Shown here piece after piece: positions 36,401 to 46,938 of a stretch of 64,000 nucleotides of DNA. The DNA is taken from contig CM039502.1 of NCBI GenBank assembly GCA_022432975.1, positions 3,276,375 to 3,340,374 of the forward strand, written 5' to 3'. Each line of letters begins with the position of its first letter. Position 1 is the first letter of the stretch. The translations under genes were made by a program, and so were the position numbers. The stretch is from Begonia masoniana (Eukaryota; Streptophyta; Magnoliopsida; Cucurbitales; Begoniaceae). The notes beneath the pieces are model-generated. The model searched no databases, was not told where the DNA came from, and saw only the letters and a program-made list of their open reading frames with translations.

Positions 36401-38907
36401 GTGCACAACAAATAACGACCACACTCACGGATTAAGCAAACCCAGTACCCTCAATAGGTAAATACAATAATAATTAAATGCAGACATAAACACTCACACA
36501 AATTATGAAACAAGATATAGAAATTGCTACAATTTGTTGTCAAATTCACAAGATTAGATTAACAATCATTAATAAAACATATAACTTGAAGAGTTAGCAG
36601 AGATTTGAGAGTTTATTCTCCCTCTCCTTCCCCATTCCAAATTATAAAGTCTTAGACACCATAACCTTTAGAATTCCTTTCCTCTCTCATGCATTATTTA
36701 TTTTTTAATTCAACCTAGAAATTACCCTTAATTCAAAATAGAAACTACCTCTATCATATTTTTTAAATTACCCTTAATTCATTACATCATTTTTCACTAT
36801 AGGTCTATCCTTCCTAATATTACAACTTGTTGGGTCTGGACGCCTAATAACTTATTTGGCACTGTACGAAGTATTTGAAATACGGGAAAGAAATACTATT
36901 CCGGCAATATTTCCAACGGAGTTGCAAACAGATCTGCGGGTTCACCAATCATTGATGGTTCTAGAACCGCTAAGCCTACGTTACACGCAATAATACCTAG
37001 AATTACTACCGAAAAAATATATAAAAGATCATTGGGCCATGCGGGTTCTCCGTAATAATTATGACTCATCCCTTTAGCCAATTTAGCTTTTAATAAAGGA
37101 TCATTTAAGTCAGATTTTTTTGTTATTAGGATAGGTGAATTTTTATGGATCCATCCCCCAAAGAAATTGGACATGATAATTTTTCATCATCCAGTTGGAG
37201 CACAAATCAAAAAGATCAAACGGATTCATATAAAAAATATGTATCTTATTCCTATGCAAGGAATTCCGTTCTTACAAAAAAATGCTCAATACCCAACTCC
37301 TTATTTTTCACCTAGTTCGTCTCATTGATCTCCATGAACCTTGTCCCCGAAAACCCATCCTCTTTATTTTCATCAATGGATCTCTACTTGTTGGGGCGAT
37401 CGTGTGATTCGACCAGAATTGCTTCACGGCCACCAGTAATTTCTTCTAACTTGCCTAGCATCGTTGTCACATTCCTTTCCAAAACCGAATTTTAAAAATT
37501 CCTTATTTTAGAATCTCCATTTTCTCACGCACAGATTCCATCTTTTCCTCCACCGATTCTAGATGTCCCTCAACTTTCTTACCAGGCGTTACAGATATGT
37601 TCTGATACCAAATTGATAGAAATTGCAAAAATTTATCGTCGAATTCACAAGATCAAATTAATACTTGCACAACAAACATACTTTTTTCATTAATATTATA
37701 GATAATACAAAGAGCTACCAGAGATTCGAGATTCTGTTGTTCTTTTCCATTCCAAATTGGAAATTCTTAAACACTAATCGTAAAAATTCCTTCTCCTCCC
37801 AATCCACCCTTTATTCCTTAATTCACAATAGAAACTACTTATAACATATTTCATAATTTACCTTAGTACAATACATTATTTTTCATTATAATTCTTCCTA
37901 ACAATGTCAACACCAAATTGGTATTGAACCTAAGCTAGAACAATCATACATTAATTTCATGCAACATAATCGATTTCCTTCAAGCATTTCGAGTTTACAA
38001 ACTCCAAATCAGATTTTTTAATTAAAATTCTGAAAATTAATAAAATGACAAGAAATAGGGTTGAAATCCAACTTACTCTTCAACACTTTTGATAATTGTC
38101 CTAGATTGACATGCCTAGAATGTGGATCAGTCATGAATTAAATTTATCATTTAAGTAATTAGTGATGACATTGAATAGGTGATTTATTATATATTTGGGT
38201 CTTTATATATTTATCATTTAAGTAAATTAGTGATACTTATTTTCAAAGAATACCAAAACAAGGAAAATTTTGGTTTCTTTAATTCGTCGGTTGAAGTAAG
38301 ATTAAAAGTAAATTTAGAATCATATTTTGATTTATATACAGTGAAATGATATCGGGTGAATTCATTTTTTTACTATTTCACATATAATTAGTTCATGTAG
38401 AAGTAATTATACAGATCAGGAACTTACATTTTACTACATGTCGATAGCGTAAATAAATGTGTGATCCTAAGACTATGATAGTCTAAGATTTTTGTCTTTT
38501 ATATTTTACCTATAATTGTATTTCTGGACTCTAGGTTAATATATCACTGCTAAATATCCTAATATTCTTCACATTATTTATTATTTATTTTCATGTTTTC
38601 TTGATCATTTTTGAAGGATTACGATCCTCCTCTGCAACTGGACCCAAGAAGGTTTTGGTCAGATAACATAATTGTATACAGGTGTTTGAAAAGAAGTCTA
38701 AAAGTTGTGGAGATAAATGACTTCACAGGAGCCATTTATGAATTTTGTTTCTTGTTTTATATTCTCTCCATGGCTCGAGCGTTGAAAGAGCTGAAGATTA
38801 GCATCATCGCATGCAACCCAGAACGCAAGGAATCTCTGATGGCAAACTTACAGTCTCTGAGGAACTTCAATCTTGCCTCGAAGGACCTTGTTATTTCCAT
38901 CTCTTAA
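33482..38907 (+). CDS. F-box/LRR (FBD-like) protein
   Basis: Three exons, all phase 0: 33482-34411, 35308-35481 and 38617-38907 (TAA), giving 464 residues. The start was chosen at [10 protein letters not shown] because the F-box follows directly; the frame is open 23 codons further upstream. Residues about 10-50 form the F-box ([20 protein letters not shown] then [11 protein letters not shown]). The rest is irregular plant-type LRR ([59 protein letters not shown]). The C-terminal exon resembles the FBD region (ALKELKISI...). Such proteins are substrate receptors of SCF E3 ubiquitin ligases; the substrate cannot be read from sequence. No stop or frameshift in the joined exons. Intron 2 (3135 bp) is unusually long and contains plastid DNA. 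An AATAAA lies shortly after the stop at about 38929. The gene starts about 380 bp beyond the satellite array. Confidence 0.88.
35482..38616 (+). other. Long intron 2 of the F-box gene
   Basis: Starts GTAAGC after exon 2 and ends AAG before exon 3. It holds a TTTA microsatellite at about 35517-35540, the petD fragment and otherwise AT-rich sequence. A block near 36480-36720 (CACAAGATTAGATTAACAATC... with CTCCCTCTCCTTCCCCATTCC) recurs degenerately at about 37630-37870, flanking the plastid fragment on both sides. Confidence 0.7.
36838..37320 (-). pseudogene. petD: Plastid petD fragment (NUPT) in F-box intron 2
   Basis: The minus strand encodes the start of exon 2 of cytochrome b6f subunit [57 protein letters not shown], then ATPLEILPE, a stop in place of the family Trp, [13 protein letters not shown], ending near 36838. 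The sequence before the exon (about 37160-37320) looks like the end of the petD group II intron. petD is normally encoded in the plastid genome. Here it is partial, carries a nonsense change and several missense changes and sits antisense inside a nuclear intron, so it is a transferred, decaying copy and not a gene. The exact right end is uncertain. Confidence 0.85.
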
Positions 38908-38909
38908 GT

Positions 38910-39680
38910 TTAAACTAATAATAGTCAAAAAAATAAAGGTGGGTTTTCGCTGGCTACATGGGTAATACACAGCAGCGAGTTTTTAATCCTTCGTTTTCCG
39001 GTTTTTGAACCTTTTCTTGTGGATTTTGGCTGTAATGTTGGATGATTTGAAGGAACTTTAACTTTATTGTTCTGGGTTTTGCTTAAAATAATGTGTTTTA
39101 ACGTGGCACTATGATTCATTTATCAGATGTTCTAGCAGCCTAGAGTGGTTTATAATTACTGCCTTTGATCGATTAAGTTGTTTCCTGATACTGTAATTGT
39201 TTTTACGAGTGTTGGCACATTATAAAATTACCTTTTCCATAGGATGTTTTACAGGTTGTTTTGTTGGTGGTTCAGCCTGTGGATAGGGAAATGAGAATGA
39301 CAAAAATCTGTTGGTGTTGAAAAGGGTTTTTCTAAGAACTCAACTTGTTTGCTGAGTCTTGGAAAATTGTTTGCAGGGAAATGAGAATGTTTTTATGCTT
39401 GTTTATGACTATTTTTAGATATTTCGATGCATAGATTATAATATTTATATTCAAATAGTTTTCTCATACAATGTTGAGCTTGTTCTTTGAAAATATGGCC
39501 TAAACCTTTTTCAGAACAATTTGGGCATTGAGTCCATTTGGAGACGGTTCTTCTATTTCGAAAAGATCTTCGTTATTCCTTCTCATCACCTATTTACAAT
39601 CTTAAATCTATACTTGTGCTAGTCCGTCTTGTGAGAGCACGACGACTTACGATTCTATTAATTGTGAGAGTACAATTTAT
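38910..39680. other. Downstream of the F-box gene, no gene seen
   Basis: 3' flank with a possible AATAAA at about 38929. The short open frame at 39538-39732 has no recognisable domain. Confidence 0.5.
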
Positions 39681-39684
39681 ATTA

Positions 39685-40118
39685 CATGAGGTACACAATC
39701 TCACATCACTTAGAAGAAGAGAAAGTGAATGATTTATAAATAAAGTTTTCCTCCTTACATAATACAATGCGTTTTGTTGTAGAACTTAAAAATAAAATTG
39801 AGTTGACTTCGGCCCAAATGGAACAATTTTGATTAGTGAGATTGGAAACTCAACAAATAGAATCAGATCTAAATCTCATCTGAAAATCTGGCCAACATGG
39901 ACGTCAGGTCCTCAAGGGAGAAAGATTGTGTTAACTGTGAGAGCTCTGATTATAACAGTGCAGGTGCACAATCGAACATCAATTGGAAGAAAAAAAATTG
40001 AATGATTTATAAGTTAAATTCTTCTTCTTACCTAGTATAACGCACAATCGAATATCAATTGGAAGAAGAAAAATTGAATGATTTATAAGTTGAGTTCTTC
40101 TTCTTACCTAGTATAACG
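39685..40118. repeat. 76-bp direct repeats, two close copies and one diverged
   Basis: Blocks starting GCACAATCGAACATCAATTGG at 39966 and GCACAATCGAATATCAATTGG at 40042 are near identical over 76 bp, including GAATGATTTATAAGTTnA and TTACCTAGTATAACGCA. A diverged third copy (CACAATCTCACATCACTTAG ...) lies at about 39692-39770. Confidence 0.8.
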
Positions 40119-40585
40119 CATTTTGGGATAAAAATCAATGTAGGCTTTGACCCGAAATTTATAATATTATATTAACTAAACCCGAACTCCATAATATTTA
40201 TGATTTGAGAGCAAATTATATGAGTTCTAGCAAAATAGGTCATCAAAAAGATCTATCTTATGTTGCATAAATCATAGGAACTCATCAAGCCTTTGAACTT
40301 AAACGTCAAAAAATTATTTCACATATTTGAAAATACACCAAAAGTCTAATTGGAAATTTCATTGTGCCAGTAACGTCTTAATTAGTTCTAAATGAAAAAA
40401 CCCATGGATAATGCTTGTATCTTAGGATTGCATTTATTTCGCGATTCTTTCAATAGAAATGGGTTGGGCTGATTCGCCTCGTTTTGGGCCCAAAGTATTT
40501 TCGAAAGCCTTGATTATTTTTTAAATCATTTTTAAAAGATTAATCTTGAAAATCTTTATAAATTCATCAATGGATTTTTTTTTTT

Positions 40586-41230
40586 GGGTAAAGTGCAATT
40601 TGGCCCCTACAACTAGGTGAAATGAGCAATTTACACCGTAAACTTGAATAAAGTGCAATTTGGCCCCTACAACTAGGTGAAATGAGCAATTTACACCGTA
40701 AACTTGAATAATAGGCAAGAACAACCTTAATGTATTGATAATGGGCAATATGGCCCCTACCGTCATATTTTCTATCAAAAAATAACATTTTTTCACTTAT
40801 TCATTTTTTTTTTCCGAAATGCCCCTCACTGAACCGAACCGGACCAGACCGGTTCAGCTAATTCCACTCTTATTTATTTATTTTTTTTAAATCCTATTTC
40901 TCGAAAAACAGAAGACGGATGAATAGAATTAAAAAAATAAAAAACCAAAGTGTAATTAGTCGAACCGGTCTGGTTCGGTTCGGTCTAGTGTGGGGCATTT
41001 TGGGAAAAAAAATGAACAAGTGAAAAAATATTACTTTTTGATGGAGAATATGACGGTAGGGGCCATATTGCCCATTATCAATACATTAAGGTTATTATTG
41101 CCTATTATTCAAGTTTATGGTGTAAATTACTCATTTCACCTAGTTGTAGGGGCCAAATTGCACTTTACCCAAGTTTACAGTGTAAATTGCCCATTTCACC
41201 TAGTTGTAGGGGCCAAATTGCACTTTACCC
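40586..41230. mobile_element. Foldback/MITE-like element, 645 bp
   Basis: Perfectly mirrored ends GGGTAAAGTGCAATTTGG ... CCAAATTGCACTTTACCC. The inverted arms reach inward to about 40870 and 40950, so nearly the whole element folds into one hairpin with an 80-bp loop. The outer part of each arm is itself a 60-bp direct duplication. There is no transposase frame. Flanks are T/A-rich, so a target duplication cannot be read. A Mutator-type non-autonomous element is a reasonable guess from the long terminal inverted repeats. The apparent open frames here are by-products of the repeat. Confidence 0.85.
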
Positions 41231-41691
41231 TTTTTTAAAAAAAAAATTAAAGAAGCCTCACGTTCATGAAACATTAATTGCTCAGATAATAAATATCATA
41301 GGACTTGTCTTTAATATGTTACTTGTTTTATGGTACGAGATATGATGATTACATTTTCAATGCTTTTAAAAGATGGTGCCATGATATAATGTGTTATATA
41401 TTATAATATTGTCACCATAAGAGATTGATGATCAGTTGGGTGATGATATACTTTTGAATGATTGGATGAGAAGGTTTCATGATAACAAAATTAGAGTATA
41501 ACCCTATCTTTTAATAATTTGTAACAAATCAAATCTAAAAAAAGGTCTTTCGCAACCTTTTATGTGTTATAGTGCCAATCCAAATCAGCTTGGTTTCAAA
41601 TTTGTTAGTGGGAATCGTAGTGATTATAGTTCCATAAACCTCATCTATCTTGTTCTTCATAGTCATTTTATTTTAATAAACGAAAGTAAGA

Positions 41692-42190
41692 TGATAGGGT
41701 AAAGTATAAATTAAACCTTGAATTTAGGTTTTTTTACCTAAATGAATTTCAAACTTGTGATTCGTTCGATTTAAACCATAAATTTTTTTTTCCCAAAATG
41801 AACCTTGAACTTACCACTATTAACAAAATGAATCGCAAACTGATTTTTTTCCATCTTGATGAGTTTCGTTTTGATTTAGTTTTGGTTATATTTTTTTTCA
41901 GCTTGGAGTCAGTTTTGGGTCGGTTTTAATTGGTTGGCACTCATTTTGGGTCAGTTTGGTTCGTTTTTCTTTTTGCAGTTCTTCAAATTATCATTGAAAA
42001 GATATGTAACTATTATAATAATGGTTTGGGTTTCGAGCAAGTTTAATTTAATATCATGAGGTAATTTGTTCATGGTGAAAAGTTTGAATTTCTATTTTGT
42101 TAAAAAAAAATAGATTTTAAGTTAAACGGACATAAATTTTAAGGATTTAATTGGTATTTTTCTCAAAGTAATACTTAGAACTACTAATCA
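41692..42190 (+). repeat. Dispersed non-coding repeat, copy 2
   Basis: Same architecture as 9834-10440: AAATTAAACCTTGAATTT-type left end, TTTGGTT/GGTTTTAATTGGTTG centre, and a right end that is a loose inverted copy of the left (TTTTAAGGATTTAATTGG). Non-coding. Confidence 0.5.
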
Positions 42191-42199
42191 ATTTAAAGT

Positions 42200-44925
42200 A
42201 TAGCATTAAAATCTTTGAAAAATGATATGATTCGAGTCATAGAAAATTCAAATCCTGTTTCATTCACAAACAAAGTTGGTCAAATCCAAGAAAAGTGGAG
42301 GAAAAAGGAAAAATGAAAGTAAATAAATCAAAAATTATGAGGAGCCCAACCCAACCCAACCCCACCACCTAAGTTGCAATGATGACAGGCAGAGTGGGTT
42401 GGTCTCTTAAAAAGCTTTTGAAATTATAATAATAACCCTAAAAGGACCATTCACTTGTCTAACATTCAGCCATGCAAACACCCTTCAAATGAATAAGCTC
42501 TCTCTCTCTCTACAATTGGTGGAGAATTTGAAGAAGAAGAAGATGATAAAGGAGAAAAAGCTATGTGAAAATAGAATCTAGTACCATCTCTTGAAAGGAG
42601 TGATGGGTTTTGAGCTGGCAAAGAGAATCTATGTTGGGAGCTTGAAAAGGCGAGCCATGGAAGAGAGAGAGAGAATGTCAGCATGGTAGGGCATGCTTGA
42701 AAGAGACTTTCGTTTCATCAAAACACATGAAAGTAATTGAAGGAAGGCAGCCAGTTCTTCCCTTTCTCTTTGGCGTTTTCCCACATTCCCTTCTATTCTG
42801 TTATGTCTCTTTTATTCTTTCCTTTTTACCTTCTTTTTCTTATTCTTTTCTTCACTAATCCCATCATATTATGCTTGTTCTTTCACTGCTTTGCATGCTT
42901 CAAAACCACGTTATGATCGAAGAAACAACTTAGAGTGTACAACTCCAATAATATAGACAGTTGTCTTCACATTGTAGACTAGACTGTTACTTTCACGACA
43001 TGCTACGATGAAAAGCATGTATATATGTGTACGTAACTATTACACACAACAATACAACATTTGCTGCAGAAAAAATGCAAAAAAGAAAGTGAAATAATGG
43101 GGAGGTGAAAAAATAAGCACAAGGAAACTGCAAAACAAAGAGACAAGGCGTCTGATCGTTGTAAGAAGAGAGGGTTTGAGTGTTTTCTGTGACAAGTCTA
43201 TTCCATACTCAGCATTTCTTTTTATTTTTTTTGTTTAAATAATATATAAAAAATAATTCATTTTTCATGCATAAGACGTTCATGCTAACTTGATTTAAGA
43301 TTAATAGTAAAAATAAATAATTATTCAACTTAATTATTTGGTAATTTAAACGTTTAAAACTAGATTCATCGAGTTACCTTCTAAAATAAAAAATTCCAAT
43401 TATTCAATCATATCAGTTAGAAATGACAATTATAAACTAAAAATATAAGACATGTGAAAACATTTATTAAGGAATTGACCATTTTGCTAAGGATCCAAAA
43501 TAATGACAGTTTTTTCTCAAAAATTGTTAATAATCCTTAAATTTAGAGAGCTAAATTACACTTTTAATGTGATATAATAAAAATATTTATTAATTAGAGC
43601 TTCAAAAGATGATGATCCTTGGGATTAGAGAGCAAAGAAAAAGTGGGAGCAATGATGGGTTTTTGTTGCCATTGCTACTGCAAAAGAGAAAAAGAAAAGG
43701 TTTATCTCTCTTTTTCTTTATTTTTATTTATTTAAACAAATTAATTAATTACTTTTTTTTTTAAATAAAAGCCTTCTCTCGAGTCTCTACTTTTCTTCTT
43801 CTTTTTTCCCACCCTTTTATATTTACTTCTATTTATTACATAATATTTCATTACAAAGTTTTTTTGCGTGTGAAATACACAATTTATTTTATAATTTTTT
43901 TCTAAAACAATATATATAAATAATTATAATAAATGTAAATTTAAAAATTAATAGTTTTGACTATTATATATTAATTAAATTAATAAATTGTATTTTACTA
44001 CTTAAATTAATAAATTACTTCTATTTTAACTCCTTGTAATCAATCTTAATTATTAAGACAGAATTAAAAACAAAAAATAATAATAAATACATATAATGTA
44101 TAAAAAAATATTGATAATGCGTACTTTGAAGAAGGATCCGATCTTTTAGGGAAGAATAACAATATAATAAATTACATAATCCTATAAAGATCAAAAGATG
44201 AGGTTGGAATGTAGTTGGCAGTGGCCAAAAAGGGAGGTGAAAATAAATTATGGGGAATTGCATTTGAAAGATTTGAGTAGAGAGAGAAAGTAAGAGAGAG
44301 AGAGAGAGAACATTTAATGTATAAAGTTGCACGCCATAAGCTTTGGTTTTGCTTCCCCAAAAATCTTGTATGAAACAAGTGAGGTCAGTTGGTGGGTATT
44401 TGTGTCATCTTCACTATTATAATAATTCTGAAGGAAAATGCTTGTGACTATGCTTTTTTTATGTTGTGATATTATTAATATATTTTAAGATAATTATCAA
44501 TAAAAAATTTACCTATAAAGTTGTTAACAAATTATTTTTGTTAATAAATAAATCTTAAATTATTATTCGTTAATAAAATAAATATTAAATTATCATTGGT
44601 TAACAATTCAATCTTTTGCAGTCGCCTACACTTAAAATAAATGCAAAACACGCTCGAGAACATATGATCTTGGCTCCATACAGGTGTACTCACAGTCTTT
44701 CGAAGTGAAAATGAGATCGATCACGCTTGGGTTTAACAGCAAGATGATTGACTTGTTAATATATGACAGTTTAAGATTTATTGTCTTAAGTAATATAGTT
44801 GATATGTAATTGAACTTATAGTTCAAAGATTTTTTTTAAATATTTTAATACAAGTTTTTGTAATTATTTCTATTATGATTACTTTATTTGTTGTTGAAAA
44901 TATGTCCGAAGAAGTGCAACAAAAA
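42200..44925. other. AT-rich intergenic with GA-rich patches
   Basis: GA/TC-rich patches occur at about 42495-42680 and 44275-44310, the latter with a GA microsatellite. I looked for common conserved miRNA sequences and for open frames with domains and found none. The TC-rich minus-strand frames near 42466-42684 and 44021-44378 are low-complexity. Confidence 0.45.
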
Positions 44926-44929
44926 CAAT

Positions 44930-46290
44930 AGAAAAGAATTAAATTCAGAACAGCAAGGAGTTCATATGTGAACTAAATAATAATTTAATGACTATTATAT
45001 AAACAAATTATCAGAATTCAGATTGCAGGAGGACTGGACATAGGACTTAGTACAAGTAATCATATGTTTTTGATTCTGTGTTGTGTAGAATTATTAAAAG
45101 AAAAAGAAAAGAGAAAACTCAAAGTATGCAACTTTATATCACAAATCACATTCTTACCCCTCTTTCCACCTCTGCTCTTTTACCATCTTTTCTGAATTCC
45201 TGCTTTCCTTGCCTCTCATTCATAGCCTTGATGTCTTTAATGAGTAACCTCTTTCAGTCGTAAGTAAAACTTTGAACTCTGTGGGCCCCTTTCTAAAATA
45301 TTCATATTCAATTCTCTAATTATCAAACGAGATAGGATAGAATTGAAGTGACCTAAATTTAACAAAAAGAACAAATGAGGACAGGAAATTGGGACAAAAG
45401 GAAAAAGAAAAGAGAAATCTCTTAATTTAGTATTAATAAGCTTCTCTCTCAATGGTGCTCAGAAACCAAATGAATTATTAACAAAGCTACACGTTTAGAG
45501 GGGAACAAAAAACTCGCTGCTCTCAACCCCCGACATCTTCTTTCTTAGAATGTAAGCAAAACCATATAAAAGAAAAGACCTTAAAGATACTAGAGAGAAA
45601 TGAATCCCACGAAATTCCTGCAGACTTCTAGACTTTATATGTGTTCAAATTTTACGCTTTGAATCAAGTTTTAAGTTGGGCGATTAAGTTCTTTTCGAAA
45701 ATCGAATCATCCAATCTAACGTTTTGATAGTTCTAACTCTTATCGTGACATCATGTATTTCAAAATATTCATAATTCAATTCTCTAATTATCAAACAGAG
45801 ATAGGATAGAATTGAAGTGACCTAAATTTAACAAAAAGAACAAATGAGGAGCAGGAAATTGGGACAAAAGGAAAAAGAAAAGAGAAAACTCAAAGTATGC
45901 AACTTTATATCACAAATCACATTCTTACCCCTCTTTCCACCTCTGCTCTTTTACCATCTTTTCTGAATTCCTGCTTTCCTTGCCTCTCCATTCATAGCCT
46001 TGATGTCTTTAAATGAGTAAACCTCTTTCAGTCGTAAGAAAAACTTTGAACTCTGTGGGCCCCTTTCTAAATATATCTACACAAGTATCTAACCTTCAGT
46101 AAAAAAGAATTATAAATTCAGAACAGCAAGGAGTTCATATGTGAACTAAATAATAATTTAATGACTATTATATAAACAAATTATCAGAATTCAGATTGGC
46201 AGGAGGACTGGACATAGGACTTAGTACAAGTAATCATATGTTTTTGATTCTGTGTTGTGTAGAATTAATTAAAAAGAAAAAGAAAAGAAA
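44930..46290. repeat. Scrambled local duplication (order B-A-C then C-A-B)
   Basis: Three blocks occur twice in the same orientation but permuted. B: about 44935-45095 and 46105-46275. A: about 45105-45293 and 45885-46073. C: about 45290-45420 and 45763-45885. The first set runs B-A-C, the second C-A-B. Copies are near identical and differ mainly by single-base losses in the first set. No gene in the blocks. Confidence 0.85.
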
Positions 46291-46649
46291 TGCACATTAG
46301 TTTCTTTTGGCAGTGGATCAAAAAAGAGAATGCCTACCTTCATTAAAATCTTCTTTTTCAGCTTTTCATAATAATGGAGATAACTTATCTTTTTGTGCAT
46401 CATGCCATATTATATAGATACATTTATTTACTCCTCCCAACCAAAATAAAATCAAAATACTATATTTAAACATACCCTTTTGAGTTATTAATTGCAGCCC
46501 AAAATACATTAACTATCTTCAAAATTTATAAAAACCCATCAACTCATTCAAAGCTCTTCCCTTTCAGATAAACTTTCACAATCTTCTTCCCCTTTAGTTT
46601 TGGAGGCTTCAAAGCCAGGTGGGTGGTTTCTATTTCTGCTCATTTCTTA

Positions 46650-46866
46650 GGCCCGAGCAGGAAAGAAAATAGAGAGAGATAGAGAGAGGACTGGAGTAGT
46701 GAGGTTTAGAGTGAGAAACTAAGTAGAGATATTCCAGAGGGTGTTGTTTCTTCCTCCTGCTTCCTGCAAATCATTTCATTTCAGTCGAGAGAAAGAAAGA
46801 GAGAATCCATAGGTGGGGGGAGAGGTTTAGAGAGAGAAACAAAGAAAACTAGAGAGAGAGAGAGAA
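46650..46866. repeat. GA-rich leader of the SMXL gene
   Basis: Repeated AGAGAGA tracts (46668-46690, 46790-46804, 46828-46866) lie immediately upstream of the ATG at 46939, in the presumed 5' leader. Confidence 0.7.
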
Positions 46867-46938
46867 GTAGTGTACCTGAAACAAAGAAAGCTTTTTTCCA
46901 AAGTGGGGGTGGTGTGGGGGTGGGTTTCGATCCAAGTG

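Noticed and set aside
36896..37174. 92-residue minus-strand frame resembling a cytochrome b6f subunit as a nuclear gene
   Set aside because: It is a partial, mutated petD exon with a stop at the next codon and intron-derived sequence upstream, lying antisense inside an intron. It is a plastid DNA insertion, not a functional gene.
40521..41238. Frames containing repeated VNCSFHLVVGAKLHF as a protein-coding gene
   Set aside because: They come from the inverted and direct repeats of a foldback element and appear in mirrored positions on both strands.
42466..42684. GA-rich region as a miRNA precursor or small gene
   Set aside because: I compared by eye with common conserved plant miRNAs and found no match or long hairpin. 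The frame is low-complexity.
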